64,000 nucleotides of DNA from Halocafeteria seosinensis (Eukaryota > Sar > Bigyra > Bicosoecida): contig LVLI01000085.1 in NCBI GenBank assembly GCA_001687465.1, forward strand, positions 32,633 to 96,632, in the 5' to 3' direction. Of this stretch, positions 17,407 through 29,511 are shown in pieces. The position numbers and the translations under genes are program-made. Each line of letters opens with the position of its first letter. Position 1 is the stretch's first letter. The notes below the pieces were generated by a model, which did no database searches, was not told the DNA's origin, and saw nothing but the letters and a program-made list of their open reading frames with translations.

Positions 17407-19267
17407 ATGCAACAGCAGACACCTGGACCTCCTGCCGCTTCAGGGCTAGCGGGAGGAGGCATAACAATCCCTCCCAATGACCCAGGAGCTCAATGGGCAC
17501 TAAGCTATGCACAGCAATTTGCAAGGCCTTATGCGCATTTACCTCCTGAGCAATACAATTATTACCTCAAGTATTATTTTGACTATTATTACAGTTACTA
17601 CCAACGGTATCAGCAACAAATTGTGGCGGCACAGCAGCACCAGCAAGCATCAGGAACCGGGGCACCTCATTCACAACCTCAATTTCAGCCTCCAAGAGCC
17701 AATGCAGGGGCAATGCCACCTCCTCAGGCGGGTCAGGTACCTCCCAATCGTGTTGCGTCACCGGCTCCCGCAGCAGGAAGACCGCCACCGCAACGGGGGA
17801 CACAAACGGCCGCTGCCTCGTCATCAGGAGCTTCGGAATTACTACAAGCGCAACGAGCAGCGGGTCATGCCAATTACGAAAAGAATGTGCGACAACCGGG
17901 GGATACTCGAGAGCGGTACCTACGCCCAGGGCCACCTCAACGAAGTGGCACCGTTTCGAGCATCAGCCATCGACAGAAAGGGAACATCCAACCTCCTTCC
18001 GATACTGGTACTAGTACCGATAGCCGACAGAATGTCCCAAAACAAAGCGAGCAAGCCCAAGCAAGTAACGGTACACACGACTTCAGGAAACGAGCTCTCG
18101 ACGCAGCTTCTGGAGTATCTGAGAAACTGAAGGCACGAAAGATTCAGAAAGAGCAAAACAACGGTAAGGCGTCCGATGTGCACCAGCCCGCGGAGCAAAG
18201 TGAGTACTAGTAGTAGGAAGGGAGTAGACGCAACAATTTCTCCTCACAGTTCCGTTGGTATTACTTTCCTTCCTGCAGCATCGTCAAACTTGCAACAACG
18301 TGCAAAGAGGTTCAAGAAAGAACACCAAATGATCAAAGAGCAGCGCTCGGATCCACTACCCAGTAGTATTGGAGAACAAGCCAAACAAGGTGGAGTACTT
18401 TTCGGTGGTGGCTGCAATAACGAATTAGGAGATTTAGATTGGGACTCTCTAACAATTCAAGGCACAAGCAACAAGTTGGAGAAGCGATATCTGCGTTTGA
18501 CTGCTCCCCCTGATCCGGCAGATGTTCGTCCTGAACCAGTACTAAAGAAGGCACTCAAGTGGGTGATGAAACAAGTCGAGGAAGGTGCTTCTTACGTTTT
18601 CTTGAATGATCAATTAAAGAGTATTCGCCAAGACCTTGTGGTCCAAAGAATACGAAATGCATTTACCGTCAATGCGTACGAAACGCACGCACGCGTTGCG
18701 CTAGAAAACGGTGACATTAACGAGTTCAATCAGTGTCAGACGCAACTTATTACATTGTATGACGAAGTGTCTGCCGGACACCCGCGGGAGTTTCTGGCAT
18801 ATAGAATATTATATTGCTGTTACTCCAGGAACAATACGAATCTGTTGGACATCATGAAGCAGTTAACGGAGGACCAACGCAAAGACAGCCTCATTTTACA
18901 CGCTCTTGAAGTGTGCCATGCGGTCACGCAAAACAATTATCATCGCTTCTTTCGTCTGTTCTCTGAGGCTGAACGGATGTCGCCGTATCTGATGGACCAC
19001 ATAGCTTGGAGGATGCAGTTGCGAGGGTTCATGGCTATGTCTCGAGCGTATCGGGACAAGCCTGGTCTATCTCTACAGTTTACTGCATCCGAGCTGGGCT
19101 TCACCAGCCCTGAGGAGTGCAAGCGTCACCTTGAACACGCTGGAGGTATGACCTTGCCCGCCTCCGAAGGATCAGAAGAGAAGTGGGTTTTTGATACGAA
19201 AAGCTCCTCTAGCAATCTCAAGTTCGTCAAGTCGCTTGCGTTCCTTGAAGCCAACCCGGTTGTATGA
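17407..19267 (+). CDS. LENG8: LENG8/THP3-type SAC3-GANP domain protein
   Basis: Two exons, 17407-18199 and 18279-19267 (79-nt intron), giving 593 residues. Residues 1-240 are low complexity, rich in Gln, Pro, Tyr and Ser (QQQTPGPP, YNYYLKYYFDYYYSYYQRY), typical of LENG8 N-termini. A basic stretch follows (QQRAKRFKKEHQMIKEQ). The C-terminal 300 residues are a SAC3/GANP domain: EKRYLRLTAPPDPADVRPEPVL, NDQLKSIRQDLVVQRI, YETHARVALENGDINEFNQC and EFLAYRILY. Known relatives (yeast Thp3, human LENG8) act with the CSN12/PCID2 side of the TREX-2-like machinery in transcription elongation, splicing and mRNA export. The nuclear role here is inferred from the family. The identification is strong. Confidence 0.9.
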
Positions 19268-19308
19268 ACAGATAATAAGCTGCTTCTTGCGGGGTTGTGT
19301 TCATAACA

Positions 19309-19596
19309 ATGTCCCTAGCGGGAAAATTTGGTAAGTACGTAGTGTTGGCATGCTGTTCTCATTTATGTTCTACAGCGTACCACTGTCAGGGCGTTTGTCC
19401 CTGCCTGGTTGGGAGCAGTTCATTTCTTATCTTCACGGCCGCGAGTACGGACCTTTGTCGCCTCTTCTGTTCCGATATACCTGCATTGGGGCAAATTACT
19501 CTCAATTACAAATACCATAGAGCAAAGGCTCCAGAGGGACCAGAAGCGTCTTCGAAGGAACCGACATCAGCCGCTGTCGCCCGGGGCCTTTGCTGA
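19309..19596 (+). CDS. Possible small gene, frame unresolved
   Basis: An ATG at 19309 opens MSLAGKF and reaches a good GTAAGT donor at 19331. Two acceptors follow: TACAG at 19373-19375 (45-nt intron) and TGTCAG at 19388-19390 (60-nt intron). The second gives a short protein reading FGRLSLPGWEQFISYLHG and ending within about 60 codons. The first gives about 80 codons ending at 19596. A third frame over the same bases (AWLGAVHFLSS..., then a basic helix) is also open. I cannot choose. The 3' part overlaps the end of the convergent RING gene. Confidence 0.25.
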   Translation: MSLAGKFGKYVVLACCSHLCSTAYHCQGVCPCLVGSSSFLIFTAASTDLCRLFCSDIPALGQITLNYKYHRAKAPEGPEASSKEPTSAAVARGLC

Positions 19597-20837
19597 TCCT
19601 TACTTTTCTCCAGTTGGTATCTACATAGCGGGCATGTCGAGTGAGTTTTCAGCCAATATAGTAAACCATCTTCAGAAAACCAGTGTCCACATGGCATTTC
19701 TACTGCTATTTCTTCGTTCTCAAACTTTTCCCTCGTTATGGGGCATCGACTTGACGCGGAACGAGCAAAAATAGCACCTCTAATCGGCCTTGTGTGATCA
19801 GCTCGTATCCGGTCCAACACTGCTTCACCATTCTCCTTCCTCAACATGAGGACAGGAATGTTTACCCCCCTTCCGTTAGTGCTCTTATCTGTCATAGTGT
19901 ATGGCCATACATCAAACGTCTGCTGCACAATGAGAGCTCGTGCACCCTGTTTTTGCACAGCCCTCGCTTTATCAGCAAAGCTGATGTCACCCCGGGAAGC
20001 GAAAGCAATTGCGCCTTCAAGAGAAGAATCTCCATGTAGCTCTTTGCCTGTGAGAGGATTGCACGGCACAATCCGTCCATTCAACACGCACTGGGAATCT
20101 CTAAACTTTTTAATCGCGGACGGTGACGGATCTGTTGCTCCGGCTGATGTTGCTTCATCTTCTCTGTGTGTACCCGTGTTGTTTTCTTGCACACTGCACG
20201 AGGATAAACTAGCAACCGGTTCGTTCTCTCCAACCTCTGCTATCGATGGCCCAAAATTAGCAGGAATCAGTACCATTTCGCCTTCCAGAGAATCAACTTT
20301 GAGCGACACTTGCAGAGGGATGTCATCAGCATTCTTCACGTGATGTCGTCGAAGTGAATCCACGGCCCGCTGAGACGCTCCTTGGGAAGATTGTTCAGCC
20401 TCCTCCTGCTGCTGCTGTTGGGCCATCATGAATCGCATCATACCCTCCATAAATTGCTGTTCAGCCGCGGCGTATTCATGCTCATTCTGATTCTGGTCGG
20501 AAGACTCCTGATTCCTGGACGCCGACCCCAGTTGAAGGCCATTCCGTACACCCTCTACCCGGCGTGTAGGCTGCAATCCGTGTGGGATTTGCTGTGCATT
20601 TGGCTCCTCGAGATCACGCTCAAGGTCATCTTCGTGCAAAATTAAGTTCCGGCTGACGTATTCTCCTAGTGATCGTGCCTGATTCTCTGACATATTCGGC
20701 GGCAACGACGTTCCACAGGAGGGGCACAGAGTGTCTCTCCGAGGCCGTATAAACACGCATTGCAAGCATCCGAAGCAAAATACCTCCCGCAGAGGGCCGT
20801 CGTCGGGGAGAGCTCCGAATCCGTAGTCGTCCTCCAT
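19506..20837 (-). CDS. E3 ubiquitin ligase with zinc ribbon, PA and RING-H2 domains
   Basis: Single exon, 443 residues. The N-terminus has a zinc-ribbon-like pair CFGC (about 21-24) and CPSC (about 39-42), like the RNF126/RNF115 group. A Gln/Glu-rich linker contains FMEGMMRFMMAQ. A protease-associated (PA) domain follows at about 230-345 (GAIAFASRGDISFADKARAV, ARALIVQQ, VNIPVLMLRKENGEAVL). A RING-H2 finger (about 365-406) has CPIT, MPCGH, W and CPLC ligands, with a histidine inside CGH as expected. It should transfer ubiquitin from an E2. PA-RING proteins usually carry a signal peptide and membrane span between PA and RING; none is visible here, so this looks cytosolic or nuclear. The zinc ribbon plus PA plus RING order is unusual. 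Confidence 0.88.
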   Translation of the reverse strand: MEDDYGFGALPDDGPLREVFCFGCLQCVFIRPRRDTLCPSCGTSLPPNMSENQARSLGEYVSRNLILHEDDLERDLEEPNAQQIPHGLQPTRRVEGVRNGLQLGSASRNQESSDQNQNEHEYAAAEQQFMEGMMRFMMAQQQQQEEAEQSSQGASQRAVDSLRRHHVKNADDIPLQVSLKVDSLEGEMVLIPANFGPSIAEVGENEPVASLSSCSVQENNTGTHREDEATSAGATDPSPSAIKKFRDSQCVLNGRIVPCNPLTGKELHGDSSLEGAIAFASRGDISFADKARAVQKQGARALIVQQTFDVWPYTMTDKSTNGRGVNIPVLMLRKENGEAVLDRIRADHTRPIRGAIFARSASSRCPITREKFENEEIAVEMPCGHWFSEDGLLYWLKTHSTCPLCRYQLEKSKDQQRPRATAADVGSFEDASGPSGAFALWYL

Positions 20838-21657
20838 TTCTTACTTCTTTCCTTGAGCGAGCTAGTTCCAGTTCAGCAAGTGTACAATGTACAGTTTATT
20901 TTCCGAGTTCGCCTTCAAATAAACAAGACAGCCTAATCGAAAGATTGTTTTCGAGCGGAAATGCACACGAGGAAAAAAAAATAAAAAATAGTCAATTGCT
21001 GAGGTTCCTCATGGCTCAGAGGAGCCTGATGAGTTTGAGCTTCTTACCGATCCCCCGATCGTATGATTGAGGAGCAATGCAATCTATCAGGCTCAGAACT
21101 TGAGTGCTTTACACAGGATGAAGTTGAAGGAGACATTGCAGATGACTTCGTCCCGGTCGTCCCCGTAAGACAGGCGGCGGGGTTGACCCAATTGAACGAA
21201 ATAGTCTGCGTCAATAGCCTCTCATTCCACTGACTACTACGTTTCGGCGGTGGTAACTACTGTACAGTGGCAAACGGTTAACATTGTATTGTACTAACTT
21301 AACAATGGCGACAACGGCGGGGGGGCGCGCAGCGGTACATATGTATCAACAGGATGGATTCTTGTTTTTCATAGGTAGTCTTCGTGTTGGAACTACTGTA
21401 TGCAATATTCAAGTACTATCCTTAATTACAGTTTTATGTCCACTACCACCCGGGGTAGTTGTTGCTGGTTGCTTCAAATACACGTTGTCAAGTGTTCCAC
21501 TTCCCTTGCTTGCGACGTCACTTCACAGTCTCTGAAGCCACTGTACGGTCTAGATAAGATAGTATACCTGTATTAGACAAAGCATTCGATCCGAGATTGA
21601 GTGTCATTCCATCCAATTTGAATCTTGTCTGGTTGACTCTTTTCCACATCACCAACA
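20838..21657. other. Intergenic with a possible decayed coding remnant
   Basis: At about 21005-21240 the plus strand reads EEPDEFELLTDPPIV, a stop, then in another phase IEEQCNLSGSELECFTQDEVEGDIADDFVPVV. This acidic pattern resembles the N-terminal part of some cut-and-paste transposases or a gag-like protein, but no catalytic motif is present. The rest, up to the acetyltransferase start, shows nothing I can support. Confidence 0.3.
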
Positions 21658-24035
<2,378 letters not shown>

Positions 24036-24116
24036 TTTTCAAAATTGTGTTGTAAAAATGATAAGCAATCGATAAATATACAACTGTACTAGGGTTGTAT
24101 GTGTATTAGTTAGGAC

Positions 24117-25430
24117 ATGAGAACGCCCTTAATAAGAGCCTTAAAGAGGTCATATGGGCTCTGGAATCGACAGTATTCCAGTGTCCAGCTTGTAGGCCAA
24201 GTCAGTCTCTATCAGATACGGCTATTAGACCGTCAGGAGCAGGAGGATATACTGTATAATGATGCTAGCCAGAGACAGCAGCAGCAAAATGAGCCGTATC
24301 TAAGACTGGAAGGGAGAAAGAGGAATTCTGATGCCCTCAATATGGCCCCATTTCCCCTCCGAATTATTCATTCAGAGGCCGATTTACGGCAGCATCTACC
24401 TAATCACGGACAGTCCATACAGTGTATGGTTCCTAAGCAGATGGCTGAAGCTATGGTGTCCTCATTGGGCCGGAATTCAATGAAAATAGAGGGTGAAAAC
24501 GAAGAATTCTTGCTTCCGACAGCATCAGACACTAATCAGGAACAAGATGATAGTTTTCCCTCAGCCCTTTCCAGTCTACCTCGTGATGATGCTCTCTCTC
24601 AAACGTACTCATCGAGGCAGCTGGATGATGCGTCCACGAGCTTGAAGGAGGCCATGGAATCCTGGCATAGGCGAACGAGGAATTCTAGTGGCTCCGTGGA
24701 AAGCCCAGAATTCCTTCCAGGACAAGGCTCATTACATTCAGAGTTAGCGTCCGTGGCTTCAGCTTCAAGGCGGAGCAGCGGAAACGGTCCTAAAGTGGAG
24801 AGCAGGAGAGCATCGGAAACACTGACGGTTGCAGAGCACCAGCTCTTCGCGGCAGCGGAATTGGGAGATTTGGAGGAATTGAAGCAATGTCTACTGAGCG
24901 CGCCTCCTACTACTGTTCACCCATACCATGGAGCTACTCCTCTGCATGTGTTTGTCGCTGGTTTGCTAAGTGGCAATGATGAGGATAACATAGCGCGGAA
25001 CGGGATTCAGATACTGAAGGCATTTGGAGGAAATATAAATGCCCGTGCTGGAAATGGAAGCACACCTCTACACTGGGCTGCGGGCGCCGGAAATGCCGCT
25101 GCAGTGCGTGCTCTTTTAGAAGCTGGTGCAACACCATATGCAACGACGTATACCTGGAGACGACAAGTTTTCGGGAAAGGAAGTGGGCAAACACCACTTC
25201 ATTGGGCTTGTGAAAGCAATAACCTAGAAGTAGTAGAAATATTAGCGGAACATTCGATGGAGACGGCCGTATCTCCGGATGAACGAGGGCAACATCCGCT
25301 AGCAATAGCAACCAAGCATGGCCACAGAGATATCCAGCATCACCTTGAGCGGCAAGCAGAAACAGAATACGTGTGTGTAGAGATATCGGGCTACCAAAGC
25401 GGGATCCAGACTCTTAATAGGCCTTCTTAA
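24117..25430 (+). CDS. Ankyrin-repeat protein with long disordered N-terminus
   Basis: Single exon, 437 residues, starting 81 bp after the acetyltransferase stop. Residues 1-25 (MRTPLIRALKRSYGLWNRQ) are basic and amphipathic, so a mitochondrial presequence is possible but unproven. Residues 30-230 are polar with QQQQ and Ser-rich stretches. Residues 240-420 hold ankyrin repeats: HQLFAAAELGDLEELKQCL, GATPLHVFVAG, GSTPLHWAAGAGNAAAVRALLEAGA, GQTPLHWACESNNLEVVEIL and GQHPLAIATKHGH. No catalytic domain. Partner unknown. Confidence 0.8.
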   Translation: MRTPLIRALKRSYGLWNRQYSSVQLVGQVSLYQIRLLDRQEQEDILYNDASQRQQQQNEPYLRLEGRKRNSDALNMAPFPLRIIHSEADLRQHLPNHGQSIQCMVPKQMAEAMVSSLGRNSMKIEGENEEFLLPTASDTNQEQDDSFPSALSSLPRDDALSQTYSSRQLDDASTSLKEAMESWHRRTRNSSGSVESPEFLPGQGSLHSELASVASASRRSSGNGPKVESRRASETLTVAEHQLFAAAELGDLEELKQCLLSAPPTTVHPYHGATPLHVFVAGLLSGNDEDNIARNGIQILKAFGGNINARAGNGSTPLHWAAGAGNAAAVRALLEAGATPYATTYTWRRQVFGKGSGQTPLHWACESNNLEVVEILAEHSMETAVSPDERGQHPLAIATKHGHRDIQHHLERQAETEYVCVEISGYQSGIQTLNRPS

Positions 25431-26013
25431 TGAATATGCAAACAAATAGGGGGAGGCCGAACAGAGGAACGTAGATTAGTTTAAAGAGGGCGGTATCCGC
25501 GACAGATTCCAGAACTACCATTGGATTCGTGTCTCCAAGAGTGACCAAGGGCCCGACATTTTTTGGATGTTGCGAGCAAACCTACTGGATGATTACTTAT
25601 CACCTCAGATTGCTTCCGCACAAGGATGTCATCCGTATCGGATACATTGTTTTCCCCGCCACTTTCAGCAATGTAGCATGGACATGTGACTATCCCACAT
25701 CGAAGCACAATGCAAAGTATAGCGAAAATCGTACCAGAAAGTCGATTCTGCCTCTCTGGAAGAAAGATCATTCTTTCGCAGCTCGAAAGAGATCAGTCAA
25801 TTTCGGACAGTACGATGTTTGTCTATCTCAGACTTCGATCTCTTCAATACTCAGAGGATGAAAGAACTTCTGCTAGAATACTCCACTGTCGATACCATGA
25901 ATGCAAACGCTCTAAAAGAGTTTTTACGACATCGAGGGAAGAGTACGAAAAGAGTCAAAGCAACGCTAAAAAAACGAGTGAAGGCATGTGTAGCCCTCGA
26001 CAATGACTTGTAA
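25431..26013 (+). pseudogene. Coding remnant, family not recognised
   Basis: Coding-like stretches occur in two plus-strand phases. Phase A: FQNYHWIRVSKSDQGPDIFW up to HFQQC, then a stop. Phase B: SRFCLSGRKIILSQLERDQS. Phase A again: FDLFNTQRMKELLLEYSTV and a basic C-terminus (FLRHRGKSTKRVKATLKKR) that looks SAP/DNA-binding-like, ending at 26013. A 50-nt GT...AG segment (25671-25720) could join the first two, but the third needs another shift. A minus-strand frame at 25481-25771 with a hydrophobic start overlaps. Either a decayed gene or a poorly modelled multi-exon gene. Confidence 0.3.
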
Positions 26014-26547
26014 TGTATTCTCGGAAGCGCAATAGAGGTAGAATTCGTACGCGATTAAATTTCTCCAGGACAAAGACAAATCGTTTGGTTTGCACTCAGA
26101 GTCAGTTTGCTTCGCGGTATATATGACACAGACCCGCTGATTCATGCATGTAGACTACCGGCAGTTTGTTTGTACTCTAAATATCACATCATACGTGATG
26201 ATTACGGAGATACCAATCATGACCTGTGCATACGCATGGTTGCGAATCGTTCGTTGGTGAAGAACAAACGATGGGGGCTGCATGTCCGACCTGAGGCAAC
26301 CCGCAACCATCCGTATTTACTTGCTGTTCATTCGACTACCCAAGCTCAGCCCACGTGGCGGGAGGTGTTCCTTATGCGTGAATAGCGGGTTCCGCTTCTT
26401 CAATACACGCGGTGTAGGGTCGCCGTTCCTCGGGAGTTTCGGAACTCCTGGCAAAGTGTTTGTATCCGTTTCACGTCGGCCAAAGGGCTCCATATGATAT
26501 GCACGCGGAATCCAAATACCCCCGGTACAAGGTCCCGTAACGCTGCG
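26014..26547. other. Intergenic, no gene supported
   Basis: A 92-codon plus-strand frame (26107-26385) has no recognisable content. The rest lies downstream of TMEM18 and may be its 3' UTR. Confidence 0.3.
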
Positions 26548-27144
26548 TCAGTCTCGTTTCTTGCGTTCCTCCTCTTCAATCTGCTTCCGTTTCACTTTGA
26601 CCACCAGAATGGCCGCTTCGTACAGCGAGTATATCTGCACAGTCATGCTCAATAACTCGATCAAACACGCCCAAGCCATCATCGTCATAGAACATACCAC
26701 TTGTATGAGAGAGAGAAACACCAGAGGAAGTCCATAGAATAACGAGGCAAAGACCCCTGATGTATCAAAGTAGTTTTGGTTGGCGAATCGTGTCCAATGC
26801 TCCCTTGCTAGGTCATTCATGGGTTGCAAGAGGAGCACAGTGATCAGCTGGAAGCATAACAATAACGTGGTCCCCATTCGGAACTGCCATCGCAGACAGA
26901 GGAAGGCCAATAAGTACCAGAGCGCCAGCAAGCTGTACGAGGCTATAATGAAAGGTTCTGTCCATTGAATGGCGTGTATGAAGCCCATGAAGGCGTCATA
27001 GAATTTGGCCCACTGCAGAGGGAGATCGAAAGCTTCATGAAGCGTCTTGGAGGAGGTCGTCCCGGAGGCATTAAACAGCGCCTGTGTGAGATTACGATGG
27101 CCCTCAATGAGGAGGTCCATGTACTCTTGCATGACCTTATTCAT
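26548..27144 (-). CDS. TMEM18: TMEM18 family membrane protein
   Basis: Single exon, 198 residues, inner nuclear membrane/ER protein. Four hydrophobic segments are visible. The family signature FIHAIQWTEPFIIASYSL sits before the first full span. The region HWTRFANQNYFDTSGVFASLFYGLP corresponds to the conserved YFDxxGxFxS loop. The C-terminus is basic and charged (VKVKRKQIEEEERKKRD), as in animal TMEM18, where it binds DNA and associates with the nuclear pore. Length is somewhat above the usual 140-160 because of an N-terminal helix of about 50 residues. Starts of this gene and MoaC are 76 bp apart in opposite directions. Confidence 0.9.
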   Translation of the reverse strand: MNKVMQEYMDLLIEGHRNLTQALFNASGTTSSKTLHEAFDLPLQWAKFYDAFMGFIHAIQWTEPFIIASYSLLALWYLLAFLCLRWQFRMGTTLLLCFQLITVLLLQPMNDLAREHWTRFANQNYFDTSGVFASLFYGLPLVFLSLIQVVCSMTMMAWACLIELLSMTVQIYSLYEAAILVVKVKRKQIEEEERKKRD

Positions 27145-27220
27145 GGTATACCTTTTTGGATTGTTAGCGCAATTTCAACTTGGAATTCTTACAAATACCC
27201 CTCCGTACATTCAAATACGA
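27145..27220. promoter_or_regulatory. Short bidirectional promoter, TMEM18 / MoaC
   Basis: Only 76 bp lie between the two start codons, so transcription in both directions must begin here or inside the opposite gene. An in-frame ATG for MoaC at 27143 would overlap TMEM18; the ATG at 27221 gives a better targeting peptide. Confidence 0.45.
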
Positions 27221-27930
27221 ATGACCTTACCCTATATGAGAGGAGTCTTCCTCCTCCGACGAGGGACGCAGCAAGTACGATGCTTTGGAAAACTCTCACA
27301 CGTGAACGAGGCGGACCCACGCCACCCACAGATGGTCGACGTATCAGAGAAACAAGCCACGACGCGCTCTGCCACAGCTCGTGGTCTCGTTCGGCTCCCA
27401 GAGGAAGTCGTTAAGGAATTACGCCAATATCATAGTCACAAACAGGGGAATGATACGGATTGGCTGCTTTCGTCCAAGGTACGTACGTCCGGGATCCTCC
27501 AGAGCTCTGGAAGCCAAATTCTATCCGTCTGTCTGTATCAGGGCCCGGTTATCTCGACAGCTATTGTAGCTGGGGTCCAAGGAGCTAAGCAGACGCCTAG
27601 TTTGATTCCTTTCTGTCATTCGGTGAATATGACCAACTGCTCTGTTGACGTAGGTACCTGTCAGGACCTCCTACACGCCAAATGAGCGCGATAACTACAT
27701 ACTTGTGCTACCTGCAGATTCGATTCCTGGAACAGAGCTCCGATTTGGAAGTCCTATGTACTGCCCTTGCAAAGGACTATACGGGAGTGGAAATGGAAGC
27801 GCTAACGGGAGTGTCTATTGCTTCTCTAACGATCTACGATATGTTGAAGTCTCTGTCCAAAGCCATTTGTATTCATTCTATCGAACTTACAGAGAAGCAT
27901 GGGGGAAAGTCGGGCACTTACGTGAAGTGA
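27221..27930 (+). CDS. Cyclic pyranopterin monophosphate synthase (MoaC/CNX3)
   Basis: Second step of molybdenum-cofactor synthesis: converts the MoaA product into cyclic pyranopterin monophosphate, in mitochondria of eukaryotes. Exons 27221-27478, 27542-27649 and 27718-27930 give 192 residues. Family motifs are all present: [71 protein letters not shown] and the terminal HGGKSG. The first 25 residues ([22 protein letters not shown]) are basic and hydroxylated with no acid, a good mitochondrial presequence. Animals often fuse this activity to MoaA as MOCS1; here it stands alone, as in plants and bacteria. The organism should therefore use molybdoenzymes such as nitrate reductase or sulfite oxidase. 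Confidence 0.93.
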
Positions 27931-28081
27931 TTACTGGGGTATGATGGCACAATATTCCGGTACTAACTAAATGTTACTTCTTGACTAAGATATGACAGTT
28001 CAATGGCACCCTTGATTCGTATTTCGAACTAAGATGTTCATGTTTGATCCGCCGAGGTTATTCGAACGATACAGTCATGAG

Positions 28082-29511
28082 TCAATCACTTTCAGAAGCC
28101 TGGCTTGAGTCATTATGTTCATCATATTCTTCGGCGGTTGACTGCTGATATTCGAAGATTTCGTTATCGCCAAATATCCTCTTAGGATACCACTTTGAGC
28201 GACAACTAGGATCAGGAGTGGGATGCTGCAATGTCCTTCCGGTATTTGAACATTGTTTAGAAATCTGTCTGACCATGGAAACTAACTCCTGAACACTGGG
28301 CTCGCGACCTTCGACATTGTTCAGGTACCTGCTTAGAATGGAAATCTCCGCCGTACAGTCGTAGCAGTGGTCAAGTCCATGCTGCTGAGCCTTCTTTGCT
28401 TGCACCGGATGTTCGTAGGAACTGAGCCTTGTTACCGTGTTGAAGTAAAACATCTGTTCCATGTACTTCTCGTGGTCCCACGCTTGTTGATCAAATGGCG
28501 GTCCTTTGACAACTAGTCGTCCCTCAGTCGTTGTAGGTGGTCCCCACACCGGAAGTTTCATTTCTCCTTGGAGATAATCAGTCGTACCCGGACTCCATGG
28601 TAACCGAAATTTCAACATTGATGCATCCGGCTGAAGCAGTGTCGTCCAATACTGTTGCTGACTCATATCATGTTGAATGGCTGTTTCGGTCTCCTCTTCG
28701 GACAGAACTCGACAGTCAGCTGTTCGAACATCACAAATAAATAACAAATCTTCATTTCGCTGGCGCTTAGCATAATATTCTGCATGCTTTTTCGTGAAGA
28801 ATTCCTGCCTTATTTGAACGTTTACGCCACATCGGCGCTTAATGGATGAACTCTCATTATCCTCCTCTGCAGCAGATAGGCCCGACTCCTGAATGGAGAA
28901 CTCCAAAGGATCTATGAGGATAAAGTAGAATTGGGGGAACAAACTGGCTAGGTATGCTATGTGTGTCCCGGGTGCAGCCCCAGCATACAGCACCGTGGCC
29001 TTCTTTGAGCCAGCAGCACTGCTGCAGTACCACTCAGTTAAGAACTCCAGTTCAGCAAGGAAAAGTTTCCTCTGTCCCCAATGAATGACTGTTTTCATCA
29101 AGTCTTTCCTTGGTCTGTGTGTATCGTCGAGATAAATCCTTATAATTTTGGCATTTCTTGAGTAGAAAGGCTACGTAAAGTGACAACTAACCTGTAGACT
29201 TCCCGAGGTGATGCCTCCTCTTCTCCTCCATGGTGAATCAGTGTCCTCGGGAGCGCCTTCGGCACTATACAACAAGTGTTCTCTTCTCGAGGGTAAATCG
29301 GAAGTTTCCGCGGCTGGCATGGCTGATCAGCGTACAGCTGGTACAAATGAGGATTATATCTCAGCTTCCGGTAGCGTTGTGAGCGTGCCGACGAGCTTCC
29401 ACGTTTGCTAACAAGCTTCTGCCCACCGCTAGTAGACCCTCCGTCTCGTGAATGTGACTGTAAAAGTGCAGGGTTCTCATCCGACTCTCTAGACCTCTTT
29501 TTTCTTCCCAT
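28082..29511 (-). CDS. VP39-like cap mRNA 2'-O-methyltransferase
   Basis: Predicted S-adenosylmethionine-dependent enzyme that methylates the ribose 2'-OH near the mRNA cap. Exons 29511-29192 and 29114-28082 (77-nt intron) give 450 residues. Residues 1-105 are basic and low complexity; the domain starts near HWGQRKLFLAELEFL (118-132). The AdoMet site is YAGAAPGTH (150-158). Further conserved positions are LIDP (173-176), DLLFICDVR with D235, MLKFRLPW with K275, LVVKGP and EQMFYFNTVTR. This order matches the poxvirus VP39/PARP-regulatory family; kinetoplastids carry cellular homologues that build cap4. The acidic tail (TAEEYDEHNDSSQ) is lineage-specific. The intron and ordinary neighbours indicate a resident nuclear gene rather than a recent viral insertion. 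Cap position specificity is not known. Confidence 0.85.

Noticed and set aside
28082-29511. Recent poxvirus or giant-virus insertion
   Set aside because: The gene has a GT-AG intron like its neighbours, no other viral gene is nearby, and cellular homologues of this family are known.
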